Shown: positions 24,601 to 36,422 of the stretch, piece by piece | Numbering within the stretch: the stretch's first letter is position 1 | Layout: each line of letters begins with the position of its first letter | Assembly (NCBI RefSeq): GCF_051020765.1 | Contig: NC_134932.1 | Coordinates: 8,866,001 to 8,930,000 of the forward strand | DNA: 64,000 nucleotides | DNA from: Lasioglossum baleicum | Taxonomy: Eukaryota; Arthropoda; Insecta; Hymenoptera; Halictidae | Reading direction: 5' to 3' | Program-made: the position numbers and the translations under genes | Notes under the pieces: generated by a model | What the model saw: only the letters and a program-made list of their open reading frames with translations | Told to the model about the DNA's origin: nothing | The model's database searches: none

Positions 24601-27600
24601 GAAGAAAGTCATGAAAACAAATTCGGAAGGCTCAAAAAATAATGCAATGTAACCGATGTTCTATGACAAAGCATTAGTGATCAAAACTTTAAACGGCAAT
24701 ATCTGTGGTTGCCAGGAAAACGCCGCATGTCACAATTTCAGAAAATTTGAGTTTATGCATTAATAACATTGATTGAACTTTGTAGTATAGGATTCATATA
24801 TGTACCAGAAAAAAAGTCATGAAAATAAATTCGAAAGGCTCAAAAATAATGCAATGTAACCGATGTTCTATGTCAAAGCATTAGTGATCAAAACTTTAAA
24901 CGGCAATATCTCGAAAGTGAAAGTATGTGACATGAGGCGTTCTTCCTGACAACCACAGAGTTTTGTGCGACATCGGACAAAGACGAGTCGGCTCGAAGAA
25001 TACTTACCGGACGCGATCGGGTGCTCGCTGTTGGTTTCGGCCGTGCAAACGATAACTAAGAACTTCGCCAAGGAGCAGACTTTCTCGTCCACAAACAAAC
25101 CGATCTTCGTGACCATCGGAACACCGTGCGTGATCGTGCCGGTCTTATCGAACACGATACATTTGATTTTGTGCGCATTCTCCAAGGGCTCGGCACCCTT
25201 GATCAAAATGCCGTTCAATGCACCGACCCCGGTACCGACCATAACGGCGGTAGGCGTGGCCAAACCTAACGCACATGGACAGGCGATCGCCAACACCGAT
25301 AAAGCGCTTCGAAAAGCGTACTGGAATATGATCTCCTCCCTGTTCATGCCGTGCTTTTTGATCTGATCGTTGTGCGAGATTGGCAGCTTCTCTATATTTA
25401 CATATCCTACTATTATCCAAATAATTAGAGTGACTATAGAGACGACAATAACCATAGGGATAAAGTAGCCAGCAATCTTATCAGCCAAATGCTGGATAGG
25501 CGCTTTATTCGTTTGCGCCTCTTCAACTAGACGGACGATCTGCGCGAGCGTCGTGTGCTCGCCCGTGTGCGTCGCGGTGATCAACAATGGTCCGTTCTGA
25601 TTGATCGAACCACCGATCACCACCGAACCCTTCTTCTTTGGCACCGGCATACTTTCCCCAGTAATCAGACTTTCGTCGCAGGTCGAGTGTCCCGTGAGAA
25701 CTCGGCCGTCGACGGGGACTTTGGCACCTTGAACCACCTTCAACACGTCTCCGCGCTGCACCAGGTCTATACTGATCAGGCGTTCGGATAGAATCTCGTT
25801 GTTCGGGCCTAGGGTAACCAGGACCGCGTCCGTTGCTTTCAAGGACAACAACTTTGACAATGCTTCCGAGGTTTTGCCCTGAAACGATTGTACTTTCGTT
25901 AGAAATTGTTTATGAATCAGTCGCTCAGCATAATTAATGAACATTTTCAATTTCTATAGACAAATTTTAAGAAAGTGGCCTAAATAAAATCCTATTTTTA
26001 ATGGGAACAGCCTTTACAGTTCCAAAACGAATAAAAATCTTAATAAATTCTATCGAATTTTATATTCTAGCGTTTTTTGAACATTTTCATAAGCCATAAA
26101 TGCATAAAGATCCGCAGTCTATTATATGTCCGTTGTCAGTATGTACCTTTGCGACATGTTCCAGCCATCTTCCTAAGCTAATGAAGACTAGTAGCATTGG
26201 CGGGGTGTCGAAGAACGTTTGAGGACTGACGTGCGCTTGCATGATCATGGCCGCGACAAGCACGGCGACCGAATACAGATAAGATATCGTAGTGGTCATG
26301 GAAATTAGAACATCCATGTTCGTCGTGCCATGCTTCAGAGCTTTGTAGGCTTGGACGTAAAAGTGCCAGCCTCCGAAAAACTGCAAACATTATGATCGAA
26401 TTAATAAAGGATCTTTAACCGGTTCTTCTAGGATCACGACTAGGATTGACGATTACCTGCACCGGAGTAGAGAATATAAAAAGTATCAAGTTCTCCCACG
26501 AAACACCGGGCACCACGCAGCACATGTCCTCGTGCGACTTTTCGCCGACAGACATGACCACCATGAAGTACGTCATGGCCAACATGCACGGTATGCCGAA
26601 TATTAAGGATACCAGAAACGCGCCCCTCCATTTGTTTATTTCTTCTCTGTGGGAAAACGAAGGCAGACATAAAATAAGTTTTTTAATATCGTAAATAAAT
26701 AATTATAATCGTAATCATTCTATCCAAGTCGGATGGTTCGATATTTAAAAAGTTATCGTCTTTTTAAGAGTGTCTGAATATTAATGGGTCATTTCATGCC
26801 AAATCGATTACTTTTCATTTGATCGAAAAGTAGGTGAGTCGTGCGCGCCGCTATACGGTCAGAAAGTGATCGATTTGGCATGGAATGACTGTAATAAATG
26901 ACTATGCGAGTGACTGTAGGTCGCACAATCAGTTGAAAATGTAATGCTCACCTGTGATCTAAGTAGTCTCTGTTCTCTTTATCCTTATTACCGACCACGG
27001 TCGCGGTGAAACCAATCTGGTTGATGCACTCGACGATGTCCCTGAGACCAATCTGCTCCACGTCGTACTTGAATTTACCTCGCTGAGTCGCTAACGCGAC
27101 CACCGCTAAACGAACACCTGGGAGCTTCTTCACGGTCGTCTCTATTTTGTTCACGCAAGATGTGCACGTCATGCCGGCGATCTAATTAAAGTCGAACATG
27201 TTCGGTAAATTGCTCGGTGTTCTTCGAAAGCGACAGGAAACTTACCTTCAACTCGATCTCTCCCTCTCCGCTCCCCGATTCCTCGATCAAAGTGGCAGGG
27301 AAGCCCAACTCGGATATACTGGAAGCAATGTCGACCGCCCGAATTTTATCCGGATCGTACATGATCTCTGCTTTGGCAGCCATCAACGCCACCAAGATGC
27401 TGTTCACGCCGTACAATTTTTTACAGTGTTTCTCTATGGCAGCAACACAGGAAGCGCAGGTCATTCCCTTTGGAAAACGAATCGACACTCGCCGTCAAAG
27501 CAAGAACACAGCTCAGCAACGCGGTAACACGGTATATCAAAGCGATCGAGATTACGCGAATTTGAGGATCCTGTTAACACTTTCAGTGACACTGCCATCT

Positions 27601-30600
27601 GTCCAGATTTGTAAATAAATTATGATCTGCAGCATGCGAGAAAGTTGAAACAGTACTTTCGGTATTATAATCTTAACAACTCAACTTTGATTTCGTTGCT
27701 GAGTGGGCACTGAAAGTGTTAATAAACTGGCGATGGGTACAAGCGTTAACAAAGGACCTATGAGTCTATCCAAGAATGATCTTTCGCATAGCCGGCACGC
27801 GTATAGAATATTTACCGCTACGTGCAGATAACATTTCGCCAGCTGCAATTGCACTTTCACGTCCCCGGCGCCGTTGATTTGCAGCACCGGCGGAACATCT
27901 CCGTTCGTCGCGTTATTGTTCTTCAACATTGTGTCCGTCACCGTCGCGAGGACCCTGCCGTTCAACTCTTTCGCGAACGCGTTGAAGCCCATGTCTTCTA
28001 TACTCTCTACTATTTTCTCCACTGTTAATTCACTTCCGTTATACACAACCGTCGCCTCTTTGTTCTCCAAACTGACGTTTACCTCCCTTATCCCGGCGAT
28101 TTCTGATAAAACACCTACGGGGAAGATAAATGAATAGATTAGCAAATCGAATGCAAGTATAAACAGTATTGGGTCGATTTAGGAAGCTGTCTTACCCGTT
28201 ATGGTCTTCACGCAAGACATACAAGTCATGCCGTCGACGTGTACGCTGCAAGAGTTGAGCGAAGGCTCCATCGGCTGCTGAACAGATTTCTCGACGTCCG
28301 TCAAGTTGGTGTGACCATTGTCAAGGGATGCGACGAACCCCATGTCCTCTATGGCTTCGACTAGTTCGGTGGCAGAGATCTGGTCGGGCTTGTAATCGAT
28401 ATAGCCAGCCTTCTCCTCAAGCAACACCCTCACTTTCAGGACATCTGGTCTGCCGCCCACGGTCGCCTCGATGTTCTTCACGCAGCTCTGACATCGCATA
28501 CCCTCGATATTAATCCTGACCGTGACGGCATTCGTGGAATCCTCCGAAGCAGCTTCCTGGGAGCGGGGCACGCGGACCAAATGCGTCGTGCCCTCGAAAC
28601 CGGCGTCCTCGTCGTCGCCATCCCTGCGCAGTAAGCAATCTCGTTAGAGAATATTGCCCGTCGCGTCGTGTTGCGTCGTGACGAGCATCATCAGTGATCT
28701 CATACGTATCTCACACAAGGAAAAGAAAAAATCGCTCGTTATCGAACGCTCACTTCCTTAGCTTCCTTAGCGTCGCGTCGATCGAGCGCAGCACGTAAAC
28801 GATACTAATTGCGAGACATTAATGTTTTCTATTCATTGAAAACTTGAATTTTCTTCACGAAAAATTTAAATATATAGGGTGGTCCACCAAATGAAGTCAT
28901 CTAAACATCTCCTTTAGTTTTTATTACATAGCAAATGTTTTTAATGAAATGTAAATGATATCGCAAGGTGAATGCTTTGCAAATGATATTTTTTCTCTTG
29001 TAAATGTATATATTTTCTTTCCTTCCGTATTCTAGTTGACATTAAAACGCGTTTGGACATATTAATAGCATGACCTTGATGTAACCTCTGACTTCTAAAG
29101 TTGTAATTAGATATGATATTCATTTGCATCGATATCACTGACATTAGTAGCGACAAGTGAGAACCTGCGGATATGTAAGTCTGAAAGCTTAATCGCTAAC
29201 ATCAAATTTGCAAGCCATCTGTTGCTTACTTTTTAAGTTATCCTTAAGTGTTCAAAATGAAAAAGGTTGATCTTTGAACGCTTACAACATTAATTAACAT
29301 TATCGTTTTCGAATGTAGTGGACATTTAAAAAGCATTATACATTCGTTATAAATCGATACGAGGATTTTTTCTCATTCATTCCCGTGCGACGCGCGACGG
29401 GATGTTATCGCGAAAACAAGAGAGAACAATCGAGGAAACGCTTTCGCTTCCTTCCACCGCTAATTTCGACCCCCCGTCTTCTCGGTCATTGATAAATTCG
29501 CTATAAATTCACGTTATCCGTTCGAAAACCGAAAATGTGATCAGGTGTGCAGCCTAGACTGCCGGGTAAACAGACGGCCAAGATTATGCCAGCGGCCACC
29601 GCTATACTCTTGTTTCTTCCGCTTGGTTTCCCGTTCGCATAAAAACAAGCTGCTCACCCGGCCTTATCGCACGGGGAAATATTTTTCAATTTATCGTGCT
29701 TATATAACGCATACGTTCATTGTCGGTATTGCGATCGTTGCTAAACAGCCTGTCATCGTTAGAGTTTACACAATTCGTCGCCTCGACGTTCACTGTACCT
29801 TATCGAATTTTAGGTGGTTCTCTAATGTTTCTCTAAACACGTGACAATGAACGGGGACGATAGGTGAGCTCAAGGTTTTTGGCGATCGAGCGCTAGATCC
29901 CTTAAGCTCCGAACATACAAGAAGCACACACTGGGAATAAATCATTCGATCGCGTCTCGACGAACACCGACTCTGTCCCATATTGTGCTGTATATCTCTG
30001 AGACGCTTCTGATTGTCGGCTATTTCTATTTCCAAAGATGGTTCCATATTTTAAGAGAATTATCAAATTTGTATTCAATTCTTGAAGAAGATCGTCGCTA
30101 ATATCAGGTTGTTCAGTATAAAACTTAACAAATAAAACACACATTTGTCAAATTTCATACTTAACGACATACCGGTTCCTCTTTGCTCGATATTATTGTA
30201 AATCAAATGTGAGTACAGAGAATTGAATTACGCTAGCGATTGCAAATTTTCCTGTTCACCCTAAAGGCGGTGTAAAAAGTATACGTCCGTTGTCACATAC
30301 CATCTTTCCATCAAAGGCTGCTTATCATCGTCGAACATTCTCGAGAAAAAGGTCGGAGAAGCTTCGAGACTCGTAATAGTTCGATTTAATTGTGAAATCG
30401 CTGGATGTTGCACTACCGCGGGTTTCGAGCACGATGACTGATTATCCAGCAGCCCTAAACCGGATTTGATTGCCAGGCTATCACGCCCACGTTAGGGAAG
30501 ACGACGAGGAAAGGGGTGACTTTGATAGGGGAGATATTTCGAGGACGATAGCTTCGCGAAGACTCGCGGAGTCGAGGAAGATCGTGGACCACCACCAGCC

Positions 30601-33130
30601 ACCTAGGAAGCGATGAACGAGCTCCGTCGACGTCATTGATAACGATTACGCGATCGCAGGTCGCAGGGGGCTCTCGTTATCAGACACGTAATCGAGGTGG
30701 AAAAGGTTTCGGCGATATTTTCATACAGTGTTTTGAACCGTGACGATCGCGAGTTTCGCAAAAGCTAATCGAAAGCAGTTTCCCGTGATCGGTGAAGAGG
30801 GGCGAACGTGACGCGACCAGACGCGGATCGTGTGCTCGACACGAAGTGATATCGGCGACCGACTGATAAATCCAGTAATCGCGTATCGCTTAGCAGCCCG
30901 CGCGCTCGGCTAGTTTCCTTGCTCACGACACTAATTCGCTTGCACACGGAGCTGAAGTCGACTTTTCATTTCACGATACGCAAGAACGCTCGGCCGTTGC
31001 TGCTGGCGCGTGCGGCTATCTTTTCGAATCGATCTGGTCTAATCGGAAACGCACTTTCCCTTTGGAAGCCTTTCGATCGACAGTTCTATTAAAAGTTCCA
31101 TGACTCTTCCCATACCAGCAACGTTACACTCGATCTCTGACCATCCTTTACCTTTGAAGAAACGGGGACACGCGTGGAAAAGAAAAGAAGACTCGACGAA
31201 TGCCCCGTCACACTTTCTGCCTTCGACACTTTCATTACGATTTTCTCTTCCCCAGAGTTTTCGAATAAAAGACAGGCTTAACATCCCATCTACCAGTTTA
31301 GCCTCGAAGGGAACGTTCATACATCGAAGCTGGGGTTGCTGGATAGATTCGAAATAGCCAGAAAGATAAAAGATCCCAGGAAACATGTTGAAATCAGTGA
31401 TCCAGAGTTTCTCAATACAATTCTGGGAAAGTGTTTCTCGATAAACTACGCTACGAATCGCAGCTGTGTCCTTCGCAAATTGTTCCAAGGTGAGCTGGAG
31501 TTAGGGGATGGGCTACTAACCCGATCAGTTTTCTGTTGCCCTCGTCATAGATGTTGCTGCGAGTCCGCGACCAGGAAGAGGATCCTCTTCGGATATTTAG
31601 CAGATTTCGGCCCGCGGATTTCGCTCTGTGCACGATGGGCAGGACGTAGCTCGAGATCCTAGTTCGATCCATCGGCGCAGATACATTCGACTGAACGTCG
31701 AGAGAAAGAAAAGGAAAGAGGAGACTGTATCACAAACAGGCAAACACCGTGGACCCAAATCTCTAAAGTCTCCTTATCGGATCTTTAAAACACAGTAAAC
31801 TGTCCTTCGCGTGTTCAGCAGACCCTGCTGTTCTGTATTTATTCGTTTCGCTCGACGTGGCATTGTTCTCGCATCTTGTTTTCTCGGTGTTGCGATCTTT
31901 TCCACGGATTCTTATCGAATCACGATGTCGGTTTCTCTCCGTCAACTTTGCCCGGCGTTCAACTACCTGTTGAGCCTCGCCGTCGCGCACGATCGATAGT
32001 ATTAGTTCGTTCTACAAATCCTGTTGTTTCTCGACGCTGTCTTCGCGCGTTAAATAAATTTACTTGAATCGTTGACGTATCAACTACCGTTTACTTTAGG
32101 ATTTTTAAGATACCTGTTAGAAGGTGTAGTTTCGATAAAAATGTCTCTTGAACGGATACGCACGTCCATATACACGAGGTGCGATAAGAAGGTACGGTAC
32201 GGCTATATTTTTCGGAAGTGGACCAGCACTGAGCTATTAACCAACACCATGACTCGTCGGAATCTCCCTTTCTCCGTCCTGTGCGAAACACTTTGATCTC
32301 TCGAGACACGAAACGAAAAGAGCGAACGACACGTTCGAGCGGCAGCAACTGCTCGCGGAAACAGACGTTTCGGCGGGACTAGTTACACCTAAGAGAACGG
32401 TTTCGAACGGTATATCGCGTGGACGAGGGAGAAAGGAGTGCTCCAGTTATGCGTGCTGTATACTATACATATACGTGTATATATAGTAATAGACGAGACA
32501 GGATTTGCGCGGCGTTATCTTCTCGTTCGATCGACTCGCAAATAATCTCCGGCGGCGCAGAGAAATTCAAAGAAACGCTTCGACAGCTCGTCGTTAACCC
32601 TTCACACTCGGTTGTCCCCTCTGAGGCACCACTAAACATTGCTGTACCATTATTCAAAATATTGTTTACATTATTAAGTATATCGGTACCTAATCAATAG
32701 ACTGCGGATGTTTATGCAATTTTCAATTTTTGTAGGCTTTGAAGAAAGTGGAATTAAGTAAAATCTTATTTTCAGTGGTAGTAGCCTTTGTAGATCTGGA
32801 ATAAATAAAAATCATACCAAATTTTATTGAATTTTGCGTTCCAGCATTTTTGGAAAATTTTCAGATACTATAAATGCATAAAGATCCACAGTCTACTAAT
32901 CCATTACTGAACATTTAGGTATTGTATGAGGTATTTTATACCAATTTCATAGAAATATTCTAAATCGGAAGAAATGTTTAATGTTCCAGTTAAAATAGCT
33001 CCGAGTGCAAAGGGTTAAGAACAGTTACGATGAGGTAGACTTACCCTAAATTTCGTGCAGGAGTCAGGAGCTTATAGTTCCAAGTGGAATAGAACTGCTG
33101 CATCATATTACGAACGGGTTTGGCGTTCAT
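21682..33130 (-). CDS. ATP7: copper-transporting P1B-type ATPase ATP7
   Basis: Exons in transcript order: 33130..33045, 28623..28196, 28114..27816, 27467..27246, 27181..26952, 26646..26457, 26380..26147, 25878..25008, 24467..23881, 23807..23604, 23535..23315, 23239..23075, 21814..21682. All junctions are GT-AG, phases agree throughout, and the total is 3870 nt or 1289 residues, normal for insect ATP7. Heavy-metal domains carry GMRCQSC (C73, C76), GMTCMSC (C163, C166), GMTCASC (C275, C278) and GMTCTSC (C351, C354). The pump core has TGES (636-639), the membrane copper site CPC (763-765), DKTG with phospho-acceptor D807, SEHP (847-850), TGDN (1036-1039) and GDGVND (1082-1087). The C-terminus has LLSED, a possible dileucine sorting signal. 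Family knowledge: it moves Cu(I) into the secretory pathway or out of the cell and is relocated when copper rises. The first exon is the least certain part; the rest is firm. Confidence 0.93.
24501..24910 (-). repeat. tandem duplication of about 205 bp inside an ATP7 intron
   Basis: Copy 1 is about 24501-24700 and copy 2 about 24703-24909. Both contain AACGCCGCATGTCACAATTT, CAAAGCATTAGTGATCAAAA and CTTTAAACGGCAATATC in the same order, with about 85-90% identity by eye. The array fills most of intron 24468-25007. Confidence 0.8.
25945..26121. mobile_element. TAGACTGCGGAT-family MITE, decayed copy in an ATP7 intron
   Basis: The right end TGCATAAAGATCCGCAGTCTA is clear and the interior matches the copies at 32698 and 46822 (a variant of AGTAGCCTTTGTAGATCTG). 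The left end is degraded. Confidence 0.55.
26789..26889. repeat. palindromic MITE in an ATP7 intron
   Basis: TCATTTCATGCCAAATCGAT at the left is matched by ATCGATTTGGCATGGAATGA at the right, within 101 bp. No coding capacity. Confidence 0.65.
27578..27718. mobile_element. TTAA-flanked MITE (piggyBac-like) in an ATP7 intron
   Basis: The termini CACTTTCAGTG and CACTGAAAGTG are exact inverted repeats directly bounded by TTAA at 27574-27577 and 27719-27722. Length 141 bp, in the intron between metal-binding domain exons. Confidence 0.75.
32598..33014. mobile_element. TTAA-flanked MITE (piggyBac-like) split by another MITE
   Basis: TTAA occurs at 32594-32597 and 33015-33018. The ends are CCCTTCACACTCGG and, inverted, CCCTTTGCACTCGG. 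A TAGACTGCGGAT-family element sits at 32698-32895 inside it. Confidence 0.7.
32698..32895. mobile_element. TAGACTGCGGAT-family MITE (nested copy)
   Basis: Starts TAGACTGCGGATGTTTATGC and ends GCATAAAGATCCACAGTCTA, 198 bp. Its interior matches copies at 25945, 46822 and 60971 (AGTAGCCTTTGTAGATCTG). Confidence 0.8.
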
Positions 33131-34150
33131 AGCGTGTTCGACGATCTGAACGCGTACAGTGCGTTTGTCGGTTACGATTACACGCACGTCGGGCACATTA
33201 AACAGCAATTTCGCACATCGGCGGCTTATAAAAATAAAACGATAAAGACGCGAGTTTGCGTAAACACGGCGAAGATTTTCGGTGGCATAAACGCGAAAAC
33301 GCCGCGCGGTTTACACTGTTGCAAACAACTTCTTTATGATACGATTGCCCAGAGAAAATCGCACTGCACCGTGCGCACCGCGCTCAAATGAAAAGCTGGG
33401 GGTGCACAGCGCGGCAGCTCGGCAGCGACGATTAACAGGAAGATCGTATTTCGAAAATCGATCTATAACCGCTTGCTTGTTTGATTAGGAAATACTACCG
33501 GTGTTTGAAATGCCGATTGATCGACCGATAAAGTTCCTCTGTTTTCCTCGTTCTTCTCCCGGTGTGTCGATGTGCGTGCGCGCACGATTTCGAAAACACG
33601 GGGCCGACCGAGAATTTCTGTCCTGCATTCGATTCGAATCGAATACATGTGTCTACGCGCTCTTACTCCGTGTGTTGTCCTATACAGGTGTTAACGCGAC
33701 CGCGTTAATTAAACACGATTTTTCTACAGACATCCCCGGCGTACTAGTCGGAAACGTTCGAACTTCTCCTGGCAAGACTGTCCGACCTTCGCTGATTATC
33801 GATAACGAGGCAATTACCAATAGCCGATAGCAGTTGCTAGTAACCGATAGTACACATACAGTGTGTCGCAGCCATATAAAGTCGTTTAATTGTCTACCTT
33901 ATTTATAAACGTAGGAACAAGTTTCTGGGAACAAAATTGTACCACTCATTCTTCACTTCAAGATTTCACCGATGTCTTTTGAAATGATCCTAATCTCATT
34001 TAGCTGAGACACTCTGTGTTTCACATGATATTACCACCTTGAATTCACATCGTTATTCGCAGCGAGAAATAGTATGCATTCTGATATTATTAACTTTTTG
34101 TGGGAGGGTATATAACGGAGCTGTGAAGGGGGGGGGTCAGCTTCAGCTTT

Positions 34151-34486
34151 TTACAACCACTGTGTATTGCAACATATCGCAGCGTTCTTGCTACAAATTA
34201 CTACATATAATACATCACCTAGTCAAAGTGGTAATACCAATTGTGCTCCAATGTATCGATACTAGCAGCAGGAAGACACTCACCGAATGTTTGTCGATAA
34301 TGCTTCTGGGCTAGCTTTTGTTAGCCTATCCTTCTGTCCTGAAACACAGATGTTGCTATAGAAACGAAACAAAGTTTCACGGGTCTTGATTTCTTTAAAA
34401 TATTCACAGTATATTCAAATACCTGTATTTATTTCATTTAGTTGGTAATTATCTTTTGCCAGTTCCTTTGTGTCCACCGCTTCCAT
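34151..34486 (-). CDS. candidate small three-exon gene, 52 codons
   Basis: Exons 34486..34423, 34338..34284 and 34190..34151 join in phase. The predicted product begins MEAVDTKELAKDNYQLNEIN, continues GQKDRLTKASPEALSTNI and ends KNAAICCNTQWL. Splice sites are ATTTTACAG before the first coding exon, GTATTT (weak) after it, GTGTTTCAG and GTGAGT around the second, and TTTGTAG before the third. A possible 5' untranslated exon at 34657..34645 ends GTAAAT and would place a short upstream ORF (MPGRGKNGSGGHKGTGKR) over the start. I recognise no family. The product is hydrophilic with no signal peptide. The signals are consistent, but a 52-codon model can arise by chance. Confidence 0.35.
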
Positions 34487-34716
34487 TTTTCCCTGTAAAA
34501 TAGAAACACAAACAGATAAGAATATTATTTAACATTTCAAAGAGAGAGGGTGCTTCATTAACTATTGCTTTGTGAATATTCAAAAGTCAAAGCAGGAACG
34601 GGATAGTTGATCAACAAAGTATCAGTATACATCAATCCATTTACCTCTACCTGGCATTGTGAAACAAATGAGAAAAATATATGGAAGCAAAGCCCGCTAC
34701 TCGAGTTCCGAATTAA

Positions 34717-35152
34717 GGGGGTAGTCTCGTTTCCAGTTTCTCATTTCTCGATAATGCAAAGATGGGATTTTCTAGTTGCCCTCAAAAGTTCTATTTTTAC
34801 GTCTACGAAGCGTAAGTTTCATTATTCGGCCGCATGTGGTTATCATAAAGCCACAACAGCTAGAAGTTATACCTCGTCAACATAAAAATAGGACTTTTCA
34901 GGGAGACAGTGGTCTAGATTGATCTTTCATCTGTTTTAGCGTAATTTGCATCATTTGGTAGCATATAGCTGCTGCAGCTTTATGAAAATAGCTACATGCG
35001 CAGCTGTATGCTTCTGAATAATGCCAATTATGTCTGGTAAACATAAAAATAGGACTTCTGAGGGAAACGGCGGTCTAGATTAATCTTTTATCTAGCGCTT
35101 TCGACTACTGAAAATCCTGCACCTTTGTAGTCCTGGAAACGAGTCTACCCCC
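34717..35152. mobile_element. TTAA-flanked element (piggyBac-like MITE), 436 bp
   Basis: TTAA at 34713-34716 and 35153-35156. The ends are GGGGGTAGTCTCGTTTCCAG and, inverted, GGGGGTAGACTCGTTTCCAG. A related copy lies in a PDHA1 intron at about 52129-52428. Confidence 0.75.
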
Positions 35153-35879
35153 TTAAATCGAGCATAGACGTTTTTAGTTCGCTATTGTTCGTTGATATGG
35201 AGCACGCGAGCGCCAGTCAACAACAACTGTGAAAATAAGATTAACACGAGTGTTGATGAGTGTCTAAGAGTGATATCGAATCAGGGAAAAATTGTAACAA
35301 AGAGAATACATACCAGTTGCGGATCGAGTCGAGTATTTTCATCAATGTAAACAATTTGGCAGGAGTTCCGATCTGTTCACTGATTCGCACGAAACTTGGA
35401 CCGACGAGGAACGATACATCGCTCGCAAAATTTTCTTACTCGTTCGATCACAATAACAATCGTCGATATACACTCTGCTCCGAACTCCTCGGGCAACAAG
35501 CATTTGCACGTACAGTCATCGAGGACTGACAACGAGATTCGGAGTCATAAATTAGGTTAAAAAAAACTTTCCTCTCGTTTTGTTATCTCGAGTATCCTTA
35601 TCGAAAATCGTTAAAAAACCAGCCGCGAAGATGTCATTATGTTACGCTGTCTAAATAATTTGGAAATTTAGATGAGTCAGATGAAAGGATCGAAACCAGA
35701 CGGAAACAGATTATACATAATACATACAAGGTATCAAGGTATTGACGAGTCACATACACACATACGAGCGCACAATAGGCGCGTACAACCAAAAGACAGA
35801 TCTGTCATGCTCCGAATCGAGAATGATTGAATCCATACTGATCTTTATTATCCATATTGATCTTTATTATCCATACTGA

Positions 35880-36054
35880 TCGAATCCATGTGGATCTTTA
35901 TGTAATTATGGTTGTTGAATATTTTCAAGAAATACTAGGATAGAAAATATGACAGAATTTATTAGTACGATTTGAATTTATTTCAGTTCTAAATACAAAG
36001 GCTACTACCACGGAAAATCAGATTTTATTTTATTCGAGTTTACACAGCAGACTA
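35880..36054. mobile_element. TAGACTGCGGAT-family MITE, degraded, inverse orientation
   Basis: It contains GTGGATCTTTATG at one end and CAGATTTTATTTTATTC plus GCAGACTAC near the other; CAAAGGCTACTACCACGGAAA is the reverse complement of a core block in the other copies. Confidence 0.45.
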
Positions 36055-36422
36055 CTTATCAGTAAATGTCATGCACATTCATTTTCAAGTATTTGTAGCG
36101 ATTATAACATTATTTCAAATTATCTTTATCGATTTCTCGAAAGTGATTATCAGTGATTATCAGTGATTATCAGTGATTATGTATCGAGTTTGAACGTTTC
36201 TTTCTAGACTGAGTCTACTCTATATAGTATATAGGCTGTGGAAAGTGTAATTTAAGGTCAGAACTTGATGTGTTTAGGAACGCGAGATCAAATTAAAAGG
36301 TAGAACCGTAGTTAGCAACGAACGAACTGATCAGGGAGGGAGATGCCTGCAACGGGGAAGAACGGTTAGAGGGAGTCGCGACGCAGAAGGCCGCGGGAGA
36401 AGCAGTGTGAGCTCGTTGCAAA

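Larger units (their letters stand above)
28624..33044 (-). other. 4.4 kb first coding intron of ATP7
   Basis: On the minus strand it starts GTAAGT (33044 downward) and ends CTGCGCAG (28624). It contains a (TATA)GGGTGGTCCACC motif at 28877 that recurs inverted near 46721-46731, and a TTAA-flanked MITE at 32598. Frames inside (for example 31039-31488 minus) show no homology I recognise. Enhancers or a second start could lie here but are not visible. Confidence 0.55.
33131..36422. other. divergent region between ATP7 and RpII215
   Basis: It holds the two genes' start regions, a possible tiny minus-strand gene (34151-34486), a TTAA-flanked MITE (34717-35152), a degraded MITE (35880-36054), three copies of a 19-bp unit around ATCTTTATTATCCATA (35838-35885), and four copies of the decamer GTGATTATCA near 36140-36180. 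About 130 bp before the RpII215 ATG is probably its 5' UTR. Confidence 0.6.

Noticed and set aside
29790..30144. Two overlapping minus-strand frames in the ATP7 intron
   Set aside because: Slight resemblance to transposon coding sequence but too weak and short to call.
31039..31488. 149-codon minus-strand frame in the ATP7 first intron
   Set aside because: No recognised domain and no fitting splice partners; kept as possible noise.
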